This document shows positions 34,866 to 43,947 of a stretch of DNA of 64,000 bases, piece by piece. Under the pieces are notes generated by a model. That model saw only the letters and a list, made by a program, of their open reading frames with translations, was not told the origin of the DNA and made no database searches. Numbering within the stretch: the stretch's first letter is position 1; the number at the start of each line of letters is the position of its first letter. The position numbers were made by a program, and so were the translations under genes. Source of the stretch: Streptomyces phaeochromogenes (GTDB taxonomy: Bacteria; Actinomycetota; Actinomycetes; Streptomycetales; Streptomycetaceae); contig NZ_LIQZ01000003.1 in NCBI RefSeq assembly GCF_001418655.1, positions 84,282 through 148,281 of the forward strand. The letters run 5' to 3'.

Positions 34866-36080
34866 TCACCAGGTGACGGGAAGTCGCGAAACGCTGCAGA
34901 CCCGGCTTCCGCCGGTCCAGGTGAGTTCCTGGGCGCTGCCCGCGAGCGCGAGGCCGGGGAATTCGCGGATCAACGATCCGATGGCGACTTGCAGTTCGAC
35001 GCGCGCGAGGTTGGCGCCCAGACAGAAGTGCGGACCGTGTCCGAAGGTGATGTGCTTGTTGTCGGCACGCCGGACGTCGAACGTGTCCGGGGCGGGGAAG
35101 TGCTGGGGATCGAAGTTCGCGGCCACGACCGGGGCGAGAACGCCCTGTCCTTGGCTGACAGTTCCCCCTGACGGCAGCGACACGGTTTCGGTGGCAACCC
35201 GCAACAGTCCTCCGTGGCCGGGGACCTCCATGCGGAGGATCTCCTCGACGGCGACGTTCAGGAGCGCTGGATCGTCGCGGATCACGGCGAGTTGGTCCGG
35301 GTGCCGCAGGAGCGTGAGGATGCCGCGGCCGATGACGTTGCCGGTGGTCTCGTGTCCCGCGATGATCAGCCCTCGAACCATGCGGGCCAGCTCGACTTCG
35401 TTGAGCCGGTCGTCCGTGTCGTGGGCGCTGATGAGGGCGTCGAGCAGATCCTCACCCGGGGCCCGGCGGCGCGCGGCGATCAGGTCGTCGACGTACGCGG
35501 CGAACTCCGCGCCGGCTTTGGCACGTTCCGGTGCGTCGGCGGTGCTCGTGGACAGGAACAGGTCCGACCAGCCGCGGAAGTGAGGGCTGTCCTGCGCCGG
35601 GACGCCGAGCAGCGCGCAGATGATGTCGATCGGCAGTGGAAACGCGAAGGCCGTCATCAGGTCTGTCGGGCGTGAGCCGCCACGCATCTTGGCGAGGTGC
35701 TCGTCCGCGACGGTCTGAATGCGTGGGCGCCAGCTCTCGGCCCGCCGAGGGGTGAAGGCCGCCTGAACGATGCGCCGCAGCCGCGTGTGTTCGGGCGGAT
35801 CCATGTTGACCAGCGCGTTCGGATCGTCGGAGAAGTCGGCGGCAGCCAGCATGCGCGGCGCGCCCTCGTAGCGCAGATTGCGGCTGAAACGCAGGTCTCC
35901 GAGAACCGCACGCACGTCGTCGTACGTCGTCGCCAGGAGCGCTTCGTCCCCGCTGGGCAGGACCACGGGGGCCAGCGGGCACGCACTCCGCCTGCTGCTG
36001 TAGTCCCGCGGCGGGCCGCCGTGAGGCCCCGGCGGGAAGGGAAACGTCGTCCCGTCATGGGGTAACTCGTAGTCCGGCAC
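34866..36080 (-). CDS. Cytochrome P450
   Basis: The 404-residue soluble bacterial P450 carries AGHETT (241-246, I-helix oxygen activation), ExxR (Glu280-Arg283) and the haem loop FGHGPHFCLG with ligand Cys353. It starts at GTG 36080, chosen for AGAGGAG seven bases upstream. It resembles the CYP105/CYP107-like enzymes that hydroxylate secondary metabolites or xenobiotics and would need ferredoxin partners from elsewhere. Its nearness to the megasynthase makes it a candidate tailoring enzyme, but it is on the other strand. A palindrome upstream (36121-36133) suggests its own repressor. Confidence 0.93.
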   Translation of the reverse strand: MPDYELPHDGTTFPFPPGPHGGPPRDYSSRRSACPLAPVVLPSGDEALLATTYDDVRAVLGDLRFSRNLRYEGAPRMLAAADFSDDPNALVNMDPPEHTRLRRIVQAAFTPRRAESWRPRIQTVADEHLAKMRGGSRPTDLMTAFAFPLPIDIICALLGVPAQDSPHFRGWSDLFLSTSTADAPERAKAGAEFAAYVDDLIAARRRAPGEDLLDALISAHDTDDRLNEVELARMVRGLIIAGHETTGNVIGRGILTLLRHPDQLAVIRDDPALLNVAVEEILRMEVPGHGGLLRVATETVSLPSGGTVSQGQGVLAPVVAANFDPQHFPAPDTFDVRRADNKHITFGHGPHFCLGANLARVELQVAIGSLIREFPGLALAGSAQELTWTGGSRVCSVSRLPVTW

Positions 36081-36120
36081 CCTTGAACTCCTCTCTCGAC
36101 AGCGCTCGATCCGACGCTAC

Positions 36121-36133
36121 TGACGGATCGTCA
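36121..36133. promoter_or_regulatory. Palindrome upstream of the P450 gene
   Basis: TGACGGATCGTCA has perfect five-base arms around GAT, 41 bp upstream of the P450 start. A half-site, GATCGTCAA, recurs at 36164-36172. This fits a repressor of the TetR or GntR type overlapping the promoter. The regulator is not identified. Confidence 0.5.
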
Positions 36134-36203
36134 ATTACCTTCGAGAGTCCTCAGGTTCACGGAGATCGTCAAGGCTGGGGCGGCTGACGCCGGCAGGGGC
36201 CGG

Positions 36204-38132
36204 TCAGGCCCGCTCCGGCTGTGCGAACGCGTCCGCTCCTCCTTCCACCCACACACGCACATGGGAGGGGCGTTCGGCATCCATGTGCACAGTGTTCGCG
36301 GCCACGGCGGTGCGGCGGGCTGCGGCCTCCGGTTCGCCGGTGTTCGTGTTGACGTCGAAGCGGGGGAAGTTGCTGGAGGAGATGTCGAGCCGGATGCGGT
36401 GGCCGGCGGCGAAGCGGTTTGCCGTGTCGGGGGCGGTGACCTCGATCTCGTACACCTCGCCAGGAGTGAGCAGCTCCGGCTTCTCGTAGGAGCGGTGGAA
36501 GCGGCAGCGGACGATGCCGTCGGTGAGGTTCATGGCGAAGCCGTGCGGATAGTCGGGGTTGGGCGGGTGGACGTCGATCAGCTTGATGGTGAAGTCGGTG
36601 TCCCGAGCGGTGGTGGAGATGTGGAGCCGGGCCGAGACCGGGCCGGCCAGCACCACGTCCCGCTGGAGCGGTGGTGTGGTCAGGCTGATCACGTCCGGGC
36701 GGGAGTCCAGCGGCAGGTACGGCTCACGCGCGCCGTACACCCGGGCGTCCGGGGCGTTCTGGTCGTACGCCCCGCCGGTCATCACCGGCTCGCCCGAGGT
36801 GACCTGGCCTCCCATGGTGGGTACCGGGTGGTGCGGGTCGAAGTCGTAGGTCACCGACGCGGTGGCCGTGGTGGGCGGGTCGAGGGTGAGGGCGCCTTCG
36901 GTGGTGAGGTAGAGGGCGACGGGGGCCGTCGACGTCGGCGGCCACCGGGTGTCGGTGCGCCATGCGCCGCCGTGCCGCATCCGCCCTGCCGCATCCCGTC
37001 GGCCGTCACCGCCGCCCATCAGGAAGTACTGGACAGCGGGAAGGTCTCCGCGCTCCGCACTCCCCTCGTCCTCCCGGCCCAGCGCGCGGTCGAACCAGCG
37101 GCGGCGGAATTCCAGGTACGACGGGGCGAGGTTGCCGTCCAGTGTCGCCCGCGGACCGAAGTCCACTTCTCCGGCGTGCGTCTCGCAGCGGTGCCCGTGC
37201 GTCCAGGGGCCCATGACCAGGTAGGAGGGCGCCGCCTTCAGTTCCCGCAGGGCGGTGAAGTTCTCGATGGTGGAGCGGACGTAGGGGTCGTACCAGCTGC
37301 CCATGTGCAGGCTCGGCGCGTCCGGGAATCGCCCGTAGAAGCCCCGCCCGTAGAGCGCCGGGGTGCGGTAGTAGTCCCCGAAGGTGTCCTGCCGCCACTG
37401 CTCAAGCAGGAAGTCCTCGTACGCCGACAGGTGCCGCAGCGGCGTGCAGCCCGGCCGCCACGGCATCGCACCGAACCAGCCCGGCACGTCCACCCGCAGC
37501 AGTGCCTCGCGCAGCACCGGATCCGCCGCCGCCTCCGGGCTCTGCACCGCGTGCCGCAGTGCCCAGGTCACCTGCTTCAGCTCGAAGGCGCCGCCCATCC
37601 GCATCCCCGCGTCGTACGCACAGGAGAAGCCGCCCGAGTCCTGGAACATGGCGGCGAGCCCCCGGGCTCCTTCGGCAGCCGCAGCCGACTGGACGTGGGC
37701 CGAGTAGGAGACCCCCGTCATCACGACCCTGCCGTCGCACCACGGCTGGTTCCTGAGCCAGGCGATCGTGTCCGCGCCGTCCGGGCCCTCGCCCAGGTAC
37801 TTCACGAACGTTCCCTCGGAGTCGCCGCGGCCCCGGCAGTCCTGCCGCACGACGTGGTAGCGGGCTTCGGTGAAGTGCCGGGCGATGTCCTCGGGCCGCG
37901 GGACGGGCGCGTCGCTGCGGTCCTGGTCCGAACCGCGCTGGGTGCGCCGGCCGTACGGCGTGCGCTCCAGGAGCACGGGAAGCACGGTCGCCTCCGGCTC
38001 GGGTGAGGCGGAGTACAGGTCGGCGGCGAGACGGACGCCGTCCCGCATGGGGACGTGCAGGGTGCGGCGCCACAGGGCCCCGTCCTGGAGGGGTTCGGGC
38101 GGGCAGGCGTGGGGGGTGTCGTACGAGATCAC
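36204..38132 (-). CDS. CocE/NonD family hydrolase (X-Pro dipeptidyl-peptidase fold)
   Basis: The 642-residue protein has an N-terminal alpha/beta hydrolase fold (MRDGVRLAADLY, RQDCRGRGDSEG), nucleophile Ser142 in GVSYSA, and a C-terminal jelly-roll domain (about 400-640) with RLHISTTARDTDFTIKLIDVHP. These are the two parts of cocaine esterase-like enzymes and X-Pro peptidases. The likely catalytic His is in MGPWTHGHR. It cleaves an ester or amide, but the substrate is not readable. It begins at GTG 38132 and has no signal peptide. The P450 follows 123 bp downstream on the same strand, so co-transcription is possible but not indicated. Confidence 0.9.
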   Translation of the reverse strand: MISYDTPHACPPEPLQDGALWRRTLHVPMRDGVRLAADLYSASPEPEATVLPVLLERTPYGRRTQRGSDQDRSDAPVPRPEDIARHFTEARYHVVRQDCRGRGDSEGTFVKYLGEGPDGADTIAWLRNQPWCDGRVVMTGVSYSAHVQSAAAAEGARGLAAMFQDSGGFSCAYDAGMRMGGAFELKQVTWALRHAVQSPEAAADPVLREALLRVDVPGWFGAMPWRPGCTPLRHLSAYEDFLLEQWRQDTFGDYYRTPALYGRGFYGRFPDAPSLHMGSWYDPYVRSTIENFTALRELKAAPSYLVMGPWTHGHRCETHAGEVDFGPRATLDGNLAPSYLEFRRRWFDRALGREDEGSAERGDLPAVQYFLMGGGDGRRDAAGRMRHGGAWRTDTRWPPTSTAPVALYLTTEGALTLDPPTTATASVTYDFDPHHPVPTMGGQVTSGEPVMTGGAYDQNAPDARVYGAREPYLPLDSRPDVISLTTPPLQRDVVLAGPVSARLHISTTARDTDFTIKLIDVHPPNPDYPHGFAMNLTDGIVRCRFHRSYEKPELLTPGEVYEIEVTAPDTANRFAAGHRIRLDISSSNFPRFDVNTNTGEPEAAARRTAVAANTVHMDAERPSHVRVWVEGGADAFAQPERA

Positions 38133-38367
38133 TCCGGTGACGCTAGGCAGTTGCCCACGTCATGGCGATCACTTGACGTGATGAGGTCAACTGTTCCGCA
38201 GGACGGTGACGGGACCGGACGCGGGACCTACTGTGCAGCGCAACCCGGCAAACACCCCGCGTGCCGTCGCGACGGATCGTGCGCGGCCCTGGGTCCCCGT
38301 TTCCCACACAGCGCCCGCGACGCGGTCGCGTCGTGCCCTCGTTCCACCGTCCTCACAGGAGTCCGCC

Positions 38368-39942
38368 ATGAGCACACCCGACAGCCGCACCCAGGAGGTG
38401 CAGGCCGACGAGCCCGACGAGGGGGGCCGTGGCTCCCGCCTCCTCGACCTGGTCGAGCGTGCCGGAAACGCACTGCCGCATCCGTTCTGGCTGTTCTGGA
38501 TCCTGGGCGGGGTGGTCGCCCTCGTCAGCTGGGCCCTGAACGTCTCCGGCCTGCGGGTCGAGGACCCCTCGTCGGGTGACCTGGTCGGTGTGCGCAGCGC
38601 CCTGTCGGCGGACGCCGTACGGGATCTGATCACCGGCGCCGAGGAATCCTTCGTCACCTTCGGCCCGCTCGGCACCGTGCTCATGGTGATGCTCGGCGTC
38701 GCGGTCGCCGAGCGGTCGGGGCTCTTCGAGGCGCTGGCCCGCCGCATGCTGTCGGGTCTGTCCCCGCGTGCCGTCGTGCTGGGCGTGGCCCTGGGCGGCG
38801 TACTGGGGAAGTTCCTGTCGGACTCCGCGTACGTGGTCCTCATCCCGCTCGGGGCGGTGGCCTTCCGCGCCGTGGGCCGCTCCCCCATGCTCGGCATGAT
38901 CGTCGCGTTCGTCTCCATCAACGCCGCGGGTGACGCCAACCCGCTGATCGCCCCCGGTGACGCCCTGTTCGCCTCCGTCGCCACCGAGGCCGCACAGCTC
39001 GTCGACAAGGACGTGGTGGTCCGTGCGACGGACAACATGTACTTCACCACCGTCTCGGCGTTCGTGCTGGCCGGCACGATCGCCCTGGTCGTGGACAAGA
39101 TCCTCGCCAAGCGCGAGCACCACCTGCTCCCCGACGCGGACCTGGAGGCCGCCGCGGCACAGCAGGTCGTCGCCGCCGAGGTCGACGACGCCACCGAGGT
39201 ACGGGCTCTGCGGACGACCGGTCTTGCCGTGCTCGGCTACGCCGCGCTGATCGTGCTCGCGATGATGCCCACCTCGTCGCCGCTCCGCGGTGAGGGCGGC
39301 GCGATCGTGGAGTCCACCTTCATGAACGCCATCGCCGTCTTCCTCACCGTCTTCTTCCTGCTCATCGGCGCGGTGTACGGGCGGCTCACGGGGCGGATCA
39401 GGGGAAGCCGCGCGATACCGGAGTTCATGGCGGAGGGAGTGCGTTCCATCGCTCCGCTGCTGGTGCTCTTCTTCGCCGTGTCCCAGTTCCTCGCCCTGTT
39501 CAAGTGGACCAACATCGCCACCGTCGTCGCGGTCGAAGGCGCAGACTTCCTGGAGCGGTTGGGCGCGCCCACGCTGGTGCTGTTCTCCCTGCTGATCCTC
39601 ACGGTCGCGCTGATGAACCTCCTCATCACCTCCGGCTCCGCCCTGTGGGCCCTGGTGGCCCCGGCACTGGTGCCGATGCTGATGCTGCTCGGCACCAGCC
39701 CGGCCACCACCATGGCCCTGTACCGCATCGCCGATTCCTGTACGAACTCCATCACCCCGATGAGCACCTCGTTCATGCTCTGTGTCGGCTATCTGCAGAC
39801 CCTCCGCCGCAAGGCCGGCATCGGCACCCTGGTCTCCTTCACCCTGCCCGTCGCCGCGATCATGCTGGTGGTGTGGGTGCTGCTGTTCTTCCTCTGGTAT
39901 CTGCTGGGCATCCCGCTCGGTCCGGGCGCGCCGGTGCGATGA
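38368..39942 (+). CDS. AbgT family transporter (p-aminobenzoyl-glutamate/MtrF type)
   Basis: The 524-residue protein has an N-terminal cytoplasmic stretch (RLLDLVERAGNALPHPFWLFW is the family opening) and about 11 hydrophobic helices. It carries AbgT signatures including LGKFLSDSAYVVLIPLGA, SINAAGDANPLIAPGDA and the repeat-2 SGSALWALVAPALVPM and RIADSCTNSITPMS segments. AbgT proteins import p-aminobenzoyl-glutamate or export antifolates, driven by an ion gradient. ATG 38368 is chosen for the AGGAG eight bases upstream. The DUF5937 regulator follows after 21 bp, so both probably form one operon. Confidence 0.92.
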   Translation: MSTPDSRTQEVQADEPDEGGRGSRLLDLVERAGNALPHPFWLFWILGGVVALVSWALNVSGLRVEDPSSGDLVGVRSALSADAVRDLITGAEESFVTFGPLGTVLMVMLGVAVAERSGLFEALARRMLSGLSPRAVVLGVALGGVLGKFLSDSAYVVLIPLGAVAFRAVGRSPMLGMIVAFVSINAAGDANPLIAPGDALFASVATEAAQLVDKDVVVRATDNMYFTTVSAFVLAGTIALVVDKILAKREHHLLPDADLEAAAAQQVVAAEVDDATEVRALRTTGLAVLGYAALIVLAMMPTSSPLRGEGGAIVESTFMNAIAVFLTVFFLLIGAVYGRLTGRIRGSRAIPEFMAEGVRSIAPLLVLFFAVSQFLALFKWTNIATVVAVEGADFLERLGAPTLVLFSLLILTVALMNLLITSGSALWALVAPALVPMLMLLGTSPATTMALYRIADSCTNSITPMSTSFMLCVGYLQTLRRKAGIGTLVSFTLPVAAIMLVVWVLLFFLWYLLGIPLGPGAPVR

Positions 39943-39963
39943 CCTCCGCCGTACGCTGACGGC

Positions 39964-41055
39964 GTGAGCATCGTTCTCGACCTCGGAGGGCTCGGCCCCG
40001 CGGACCTGGCGGCAGGGCCCTCCCCGCTGTCGGAACTGATGGCGGGCCTGCACGTGCTCGCCGAACCCGAGCACCATCCGGAGGCCACCGGCTGGGCGTC
40101 CGGCGCCGTCGCCTCGGCACCTGAGCTGCGCGACGAGTTGGCCACGTTCGCTCCTCTGTGGGCCCGCTTCCGCTGCCGCCTGTTCTTCCCCCGTACGTTG
40201 CCGCTCGCGGCGAGCCTCGACGAGGAACTGGCGTCGATCGCGGAACTGCGGGCCGAGGACTTCCTCGAACTGGTGGCGCCCGGAGTCCTCGGCACCAACG
40301 CGCAGACCCTGCCGCCGGTTCGCGAGTTGCGCGCCGGCACCGCCGCCGCGGAGGACTACGTACGCAGCTGCCAGCGCCGCTCCTACGCCCGGGGCGAGCT
40401 GGCACGACAGCTGGTGGCGGCACCGCTCGATCTGCGGGACCGGCTGCTGGCGGTGCTGCGGGCCGCCGACACCGCGTTCTTCGCCGAGGACTGGCGCATC
40501 CTGCGCCCGGCCCTGGAGGAGCACGCCCGGGAGGTACGTCGCCGGCTGGCGGCCCGCTCCCCAGCGGATGTGCTCACCGAACTGCTGCCGACCGCGGCCC
40601 GGGTCGGACCGGGGGAACGGGTACGGCTGGACAAGCTGCAGATCGACGAGGTCAAGGTGGCCCCGCGCCCCCTCGTCCTCGTGCCGTCCGCCCGGGTGTG
40701 GCCGCATCTGACCGTCAAGCACGAGCACCCGTCGTGCGTGGTGGTGCAGTACGCGGCGCGCGGCACCACCCCGACCGCGGACCTGACCGTACGGGATCTG
40801 CATCAGCGGCTGATGGCGCTCACCTCGCCCGCCCGGATGGAGCTGTGCCGCCATCTGCTGGGCGAGCCCATCACCACTTCGGAGCTCGCCACCCGACTCG
40901 GTTCCAGTGAACCCCAGGTCTCACGCGCCCTGCGGACTCTGCGCGACGCGGGCCTGGTGCGCTCCACCCGGGACGGCAAACTGGTCCGCCACCGGCTCGC
41001 CACGGACGTCATCCAGCGGCTGGGCCACGACGTCCTGGCAACCGTGGCGCGGTGA
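39964..41055 (+). CDS. DUF5937-type protein with C-terminal ArsR-like winged helix
   Basis: The 363-residue protein starts at GTG 39964. Its first about 260 residues match the layout of the DUF5937 proteins common in Streptomyces, which have no assigned activity. The last about 90 form an ArsR-type winged helix (LMALTSPARMELCRHLLGEPITTSELATRLG, then VSRALRTLRDAGLVRS and a basic wing). No cysteine metal-binding motif is seen. It is likely a repressor responding to an unknown ligand. The 21-bp gap to the AbgT transporter suggests co-transcription and control of that operon. Confidence 0.8.
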   Translation: MSIVLDLGGLGPADLAAGPSPLSELMAGLHVLAEPEHHPEATGWASGAVASAPELRDELATFAPLWARFRCRLFFPRTLPLAASLDEELASIAELRAEDFLELVAPGVLGTNAQTLPPVRELRAGTAAAEDYVRSCQRRSYARGELARQLVAAPLDLRDRLLAVLRAADTAFFAEDWRILRPALEEHAREVRRRLAARSPADVLTELLPTAARVGPGERVRLDKLQIDEVKVAPRPLVLVPSARVWPHLTVKHEHPSCVVVQYAARGTTPTADLTVRDLHQRLMALTSPARMELCRHLLGEPITTSELATRLGSSEPQVSRALRTLRDAGLVRSTRDGKLVRHRLATDVIQRLGHDVLATVAR

Positions 41056-41082
41056 ACCCGGTCGTCGGCTAAGGCTGCGCGG

Positions 41083-41129
41083 TGCCGGATGCCGGATGCC
41101 GGATGCCGGATGCCGGATGCCGGATGCCG
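41083..41129. repeat. Heptanucleotide tandem repeat, six copies plus a partial
   Basis: The unit TGCCGGA is repeated six times perfectly (41083-41124) with five bases of a seventh. It lies between the convergent stops of the DUF5937 gene and the APH-like gene. It is the second 7-bp microsatellite in the window, with a different unit from the one at 9115. Confidence 0.95.
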
Positions 41130-41162
41130 CGAACGCACTCACAGCAGCGGGCGCGCGCAGCC

Positions 41163-41909
41163 TCACATCCGGGATCTCAGCACGTCGACCTCACAGCCCG
41201 GCGCGAACGCATCGAAGCCGTGCTCGACCAGCCAGCGAACCCCCAGCAGGCTTCGCAACGACCACCACGCGCGGATCACGTCGAGGTCGACGTCAGTGCC
41301 GTAGCCGGCGATGACGTCACCGACGTGCTCCTCGTGTCCGAGCGTGAGGGTGGCGAGGTCGAACAGGGCATCACCCCGGCCCGCCTCGGACCAGTCGATG
41401 ATGCCCGTGACCTCGTCGCCGTCGACGAAGACGTGATCGATCTGCAGGTCGCCGTGCGTGAACGCCGGAGTCCACGACCGGAGCGCGGCCTCGGCGACCT
41501 GGCGGTTGCGGGTGACCAGGTCGGCGGGCAGGACACCGTTCGTCACGAGCAACTCGCACTCACCGTCGAGTTCCGCCGCCAACTCGTCGGGATTCCTGCG
41601 GCGCCTGCCGGTCCAGGGCGGCAACGGCGCGTCGTGCAGCTTCCGGATGGCGGCGCCCGCCGCGGCCCATGCCGCCGGGGACGCGGTCGACGGCTCGCCG
41701 AGGCGGCCGAGAGCCGTCCCCGGGACCGCGGCGATCGCGAGAACGGGCGGCCTGCGCCACAGGACCTCCGGGGTCGGGACCGGCGCCAGGGCCATCGCCT
41801 CGACCTCGACGTCGATGTGCGCCTGATCGGCGTCCACCTTCAGGAACACATCGCCGACGCGCAGGGTCGCGCGCTCGGAATGGGCGACGACGACTTTCAC
41901 CTCATCCAT
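41163..41909 (-). CDS. Aminoglycoside phosphotransferase (APH) fold kinase
   Basis: The 248-residue protein has the APH-family catalytic loop HGDLQIDHVFVDGDE and the magnesium-binding IIDWSEAGRGDALFDLA, with a short N-lobe (LRVGDVFLKVDADQ). Such kinases phosphorylate aminoglycosides, macrolides or small metabolites. The protein is close to Streptomyces aminoglycoside and viomycin-type phosphotransferase relatives, but resistance cannot be inferred. All catalytic residues are present. It stands alone and is transcribed towards the heptanucleotide repeat. Confidence 0.87.
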   Translation of the reverse strand: MDEVKVVVAHSERATLRVGDVFLKVDADQAHIDVEVEAMALAPVPTPEVLWRRPPVLAIAAVPGTALGRLGEPSTASPAAWAAAGAAIRKLHDAPLPPWTGRRRRNPDELAAELDGECELLVTNGVLPADLVTRNRQVAEAALRSWTPAFTHGDLQIDHVFVDGDEVTGIIDWSEAGRGDALFDLATLTLGHEEHVGDVIAGYGTDVDLDVIRAWWSLRSLLGVRWLVEHGFDAFAPGCEVDVLRSRM

Positions 41910-42054
41910 GGGCCACCACTATCCCGGGGATGATCGTCTGCGTCGCCGGATTTATCGCGTGCGACTGTGCGGTTGACCGCGTCCTGCCACCCGGTGGCCT
42001 CGGGCACGACACCGACCGCCGACCAGGTCAAGCCCATCACCCTTCCCGGGAGGC

Positions 42055-42630
42055 CTAACCCGGGCCGGGATCGTCGGCGAAATGCGGCACGACCATCTCG
42101 ACCAGTGCGTCGACGTCGGCATCGACCATCGGCTCGCCGGTCATGCCCATCCGGTGGAGCAGGGCACCGACGACGACGTCGATGAAGAACAGGACCCGGG
42201 CCTCCGGCTCGCCGAGCGCGTCCTGGAGCGCGATCCGGTACGGGTCCTGCAACCGCGTGGACAGGATCTCGCGCAGGACCGGGTCACTGACGGCGTCACT
42301 GAACACACCCGCGAACGCGTCCCCCACCCCGGGTTCACCGATCTTCGCCGCGGCCCAGCGGATCGACGAGGACATGAGCTCCGCTCGGCTGTCGCCCTCC
42401 AGCGGCACCGGGCCGAACGCGTCGAGGAGGCAGTCCACGATCAGCTCGCCCTTCGACGGCCAGCGCCGATAGACCGTCGACTTCGCGACGCCGGCCACCG
42501 CGGCGATGCGCTCGACGGTGGCGCGCGCGTAGCCGAGTTCACGGACCGTGCTCAGCGTCGCGGCGAACACCACGGTGTTCACGCCCGCGCGCGGGCGGCC
42601 GGGCGGTCTGGCGGATGCGGTCGAAGCCAT
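42055..42630 (-). CDS. TetR family transcriptional regulator
   Basis: The 191-residue protein (MASTASARPPGRPRAG) has a TetR DNA-binding domain with the helix-turn-helix TVERIAAVAGVAKSTVYRRWPSKGEL and an all-helical ligand domain like TetR_C_16-type repressors. An in-frame GTG two codons upstream (42636) is an alternative start. It is divergent from the alpha/beta hydrolase at 42707 across 76 bp, and most likely represses that gene and itself. Confidence 0.9.
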   Translation of the reverse strand: MASTASARPPGRPRAGVNTVVFAATLSTVRELGYARATVERIAAVAGVAKSTVYRRWPSKGELIVDCLLDAFGPVPLEGDSRAELMSSSIRWAAAKIGEPGVGDAFAGVFSDAVSDPVLREILSTRLQDPYRIALQDALGEPEARVLFFIDVVVGALLHRMGMTGEPMVDADVDALVEMVVPHFADDPGPG

Positions 42631-42640
42631 TCCCACACGG

Positions 42641-42672
42641 TACCTGTTTTCGCTACCTTAGGTTTCGATACC
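42641..42672. promoter_or_regulatory. Putative TetR operator between divergent genes
   Basis: The stretch contains TTTTCGCTACC (42647-42657) and TTTCGATACC (42663-42672), near-identical direct half-sites at about 15-bp spacing, in an AT-rich island between the TetR gene and the hydrolase. This is the natural site for autoregulation and control of the hydrolase. Confidence 0.5.
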
Positions 42673-42706
42673 TGAAGTCGCGAAACTCTCTGGGCAAGGA
42701 GAAGAC

Positions 42707-43669
42707 ATGAGTGAGGCAACTGCTGTGGAACGGCCGCCGGAGCCGGACTGGTCGGCGATCACGGCCGAGGAACTGGTCGCCTACCGCGACGCGGAGAACC
42801 GCTTCCGGGCGTCGAGCGCGGCGCGGGCGTTCACCGGGGAGCCGGATCCCGGCGCCGAGATTCAATGGCAGAACGTGACGCTGCCGGGCCGCGAACTCCC
42901 GGTCCGGGTGTACCGGCCATCGCCCGGGCGGGAGGGGGACAGCGCCGGGCGGACCGGCCTGCCCCTCGTGCTCCACGTGCACGGAGGAGGGTTCGTGGGC
43001 ACGGCGGTGCAGAGCGACTGGGTCAACAGCCACCTCGCCGCCCAGCTGCCCGCACTCGTCGTCTCGGTCGAGCACCGCCTCCTCGCCCCGGACAGCCCGC
43101 TGTCGGACGCCGTCGCCGACGGCCGGGACGTACTCCAGCACGTGGTGGAGCATGCCTCGGAGTGGGGCATCGCCCCGCAGCGGACGGCCGTGTTCGGCGA
43201 GAGTTGCGGCGCGTTGATCAGCGCCCTGGCCGCGATCCGGGCCAAGAAGACCGGCCTGCACCTTTCGGCGCAGGTGCTGGTCAACCCCGCCGTCGATGTG
43301 ACCGAGGCAATGCTCGACCACGACTCGGTCACCGAGCACGCCCGCACCCCGACCCTCGCCGTACCGCAACTGCGCCTGTTCCAGCGGCTCGCCGTCCCGC
43401 CAGGAACGGACCCTCGCGCGCTCTCGCCGCTGTACGCCGACAACCTCGACGGGCTGCCCCCAGCGCTCGTGGTCGTACCGACCCACGACCCGGTCGCCGA
43501 CCACGGCCGCCGCTACGCCGAACGACTCCAAGCGGCCGGGACACCCACGCGGCTCACCGAATACCCAGGAGCGGGGCACGCGTTCCTCAGTATCCCGGGC
43601 CTGGCACAGCAGGCCTATCCCGCACGGACGGAGATCCTCGAATTCCTCCGCGCCTCCCTCGCCACGTGA
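42707..43669 (+). CDS. Alpha/beta hydrolase of the HSL (GDXG) family
   Basis: The 320-residue esterase-like protein has the oxyanion motif HGGG (92-95), nucleophile Ser166 in GESCG (most relatives have GDSAG), an Asp in THDPVADHG and a His in GAGHAFLS. The HSL family hydrolyses short acyl esters, lactones or carbamates. The AAGGAG ribosome site is five bases before the ATG. The divergent TetR gene probably controls it. No signal peptide is present. Confidence 0.9.
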   Translation: MSEATAVERPPEPDWSAITAEELVAYRDAENRFRASSAARAFTGEPDPGAEIQWQNVTLPGRELPVRVYRPSPGREGDSAGRTGLPLVLHVHGGGFVGTAVQSDWVNSHLAAQLPALVVSVEHRLLAPDSPLSDAVADGRDVLQHVVEHASEWGIAPQRTAVFGESCGALISALAAIRAKKTGLHLSAQVLVNPAVDVTEAMLDHDSVTEHARTPTLAVPQLRLFQRLAVPPGTDPRALSPLYADNLDGLPPALVVVPTHDPVADHGRRYAERLQAAGTPTRLTEYPGAGHAFLSIPGLAQQAYPARTEILEFLRASLAT

Positions 43670-43896
43670 AGCGAAAGGAAAGCACTCCGGCTCACCGTCG
43701 CACCAACTCGGCCGACAGCCGCACCTGCCGCCGAGCCGAACGCTGCTGACCACGTGCCGCGTCCGAGCAACTCCACTCGGTCACGAACGGTGGCCGCACT
43801 CAGTACGACCGGCCGAGGCTGGTCACGGCCAGAGGCCACCTTCTTGTCGCAGCACCTGCGCCTTGATCGTTTTCTCGCTCCGGAAAGAAGCTGTAA

Positions 43897-43926
43897 CATC
43901 GATACGATGTAAATATCGATTCGATG
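43897..43926. promoter_or_regulatory. Double PadR-type operator
   Basis: ATCGATACGATG (43898-43909) and ATCGATTCGATG (43915-43926) are two copies of one 12-bp site spaced 17 bp start to start. The first extends to the perfect inverted repeat CATCG-ATA-CGATG. They lie 22-50 bp upstream of the PadR start and would let the protein control its own operon. Confidence 0.7.
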
Positions 43927-43947
43927 CAACTGTGAGACCATTGCCCC

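Noticed and set aside
38353..40854. 833-codon open frame on the minus strand
   Set aside because: It is antisense to the AbgT transporter and DUF5937 genes, rich in Arg, Gly, His and Gln without domain motifs; it is a shadow caused by high GC.
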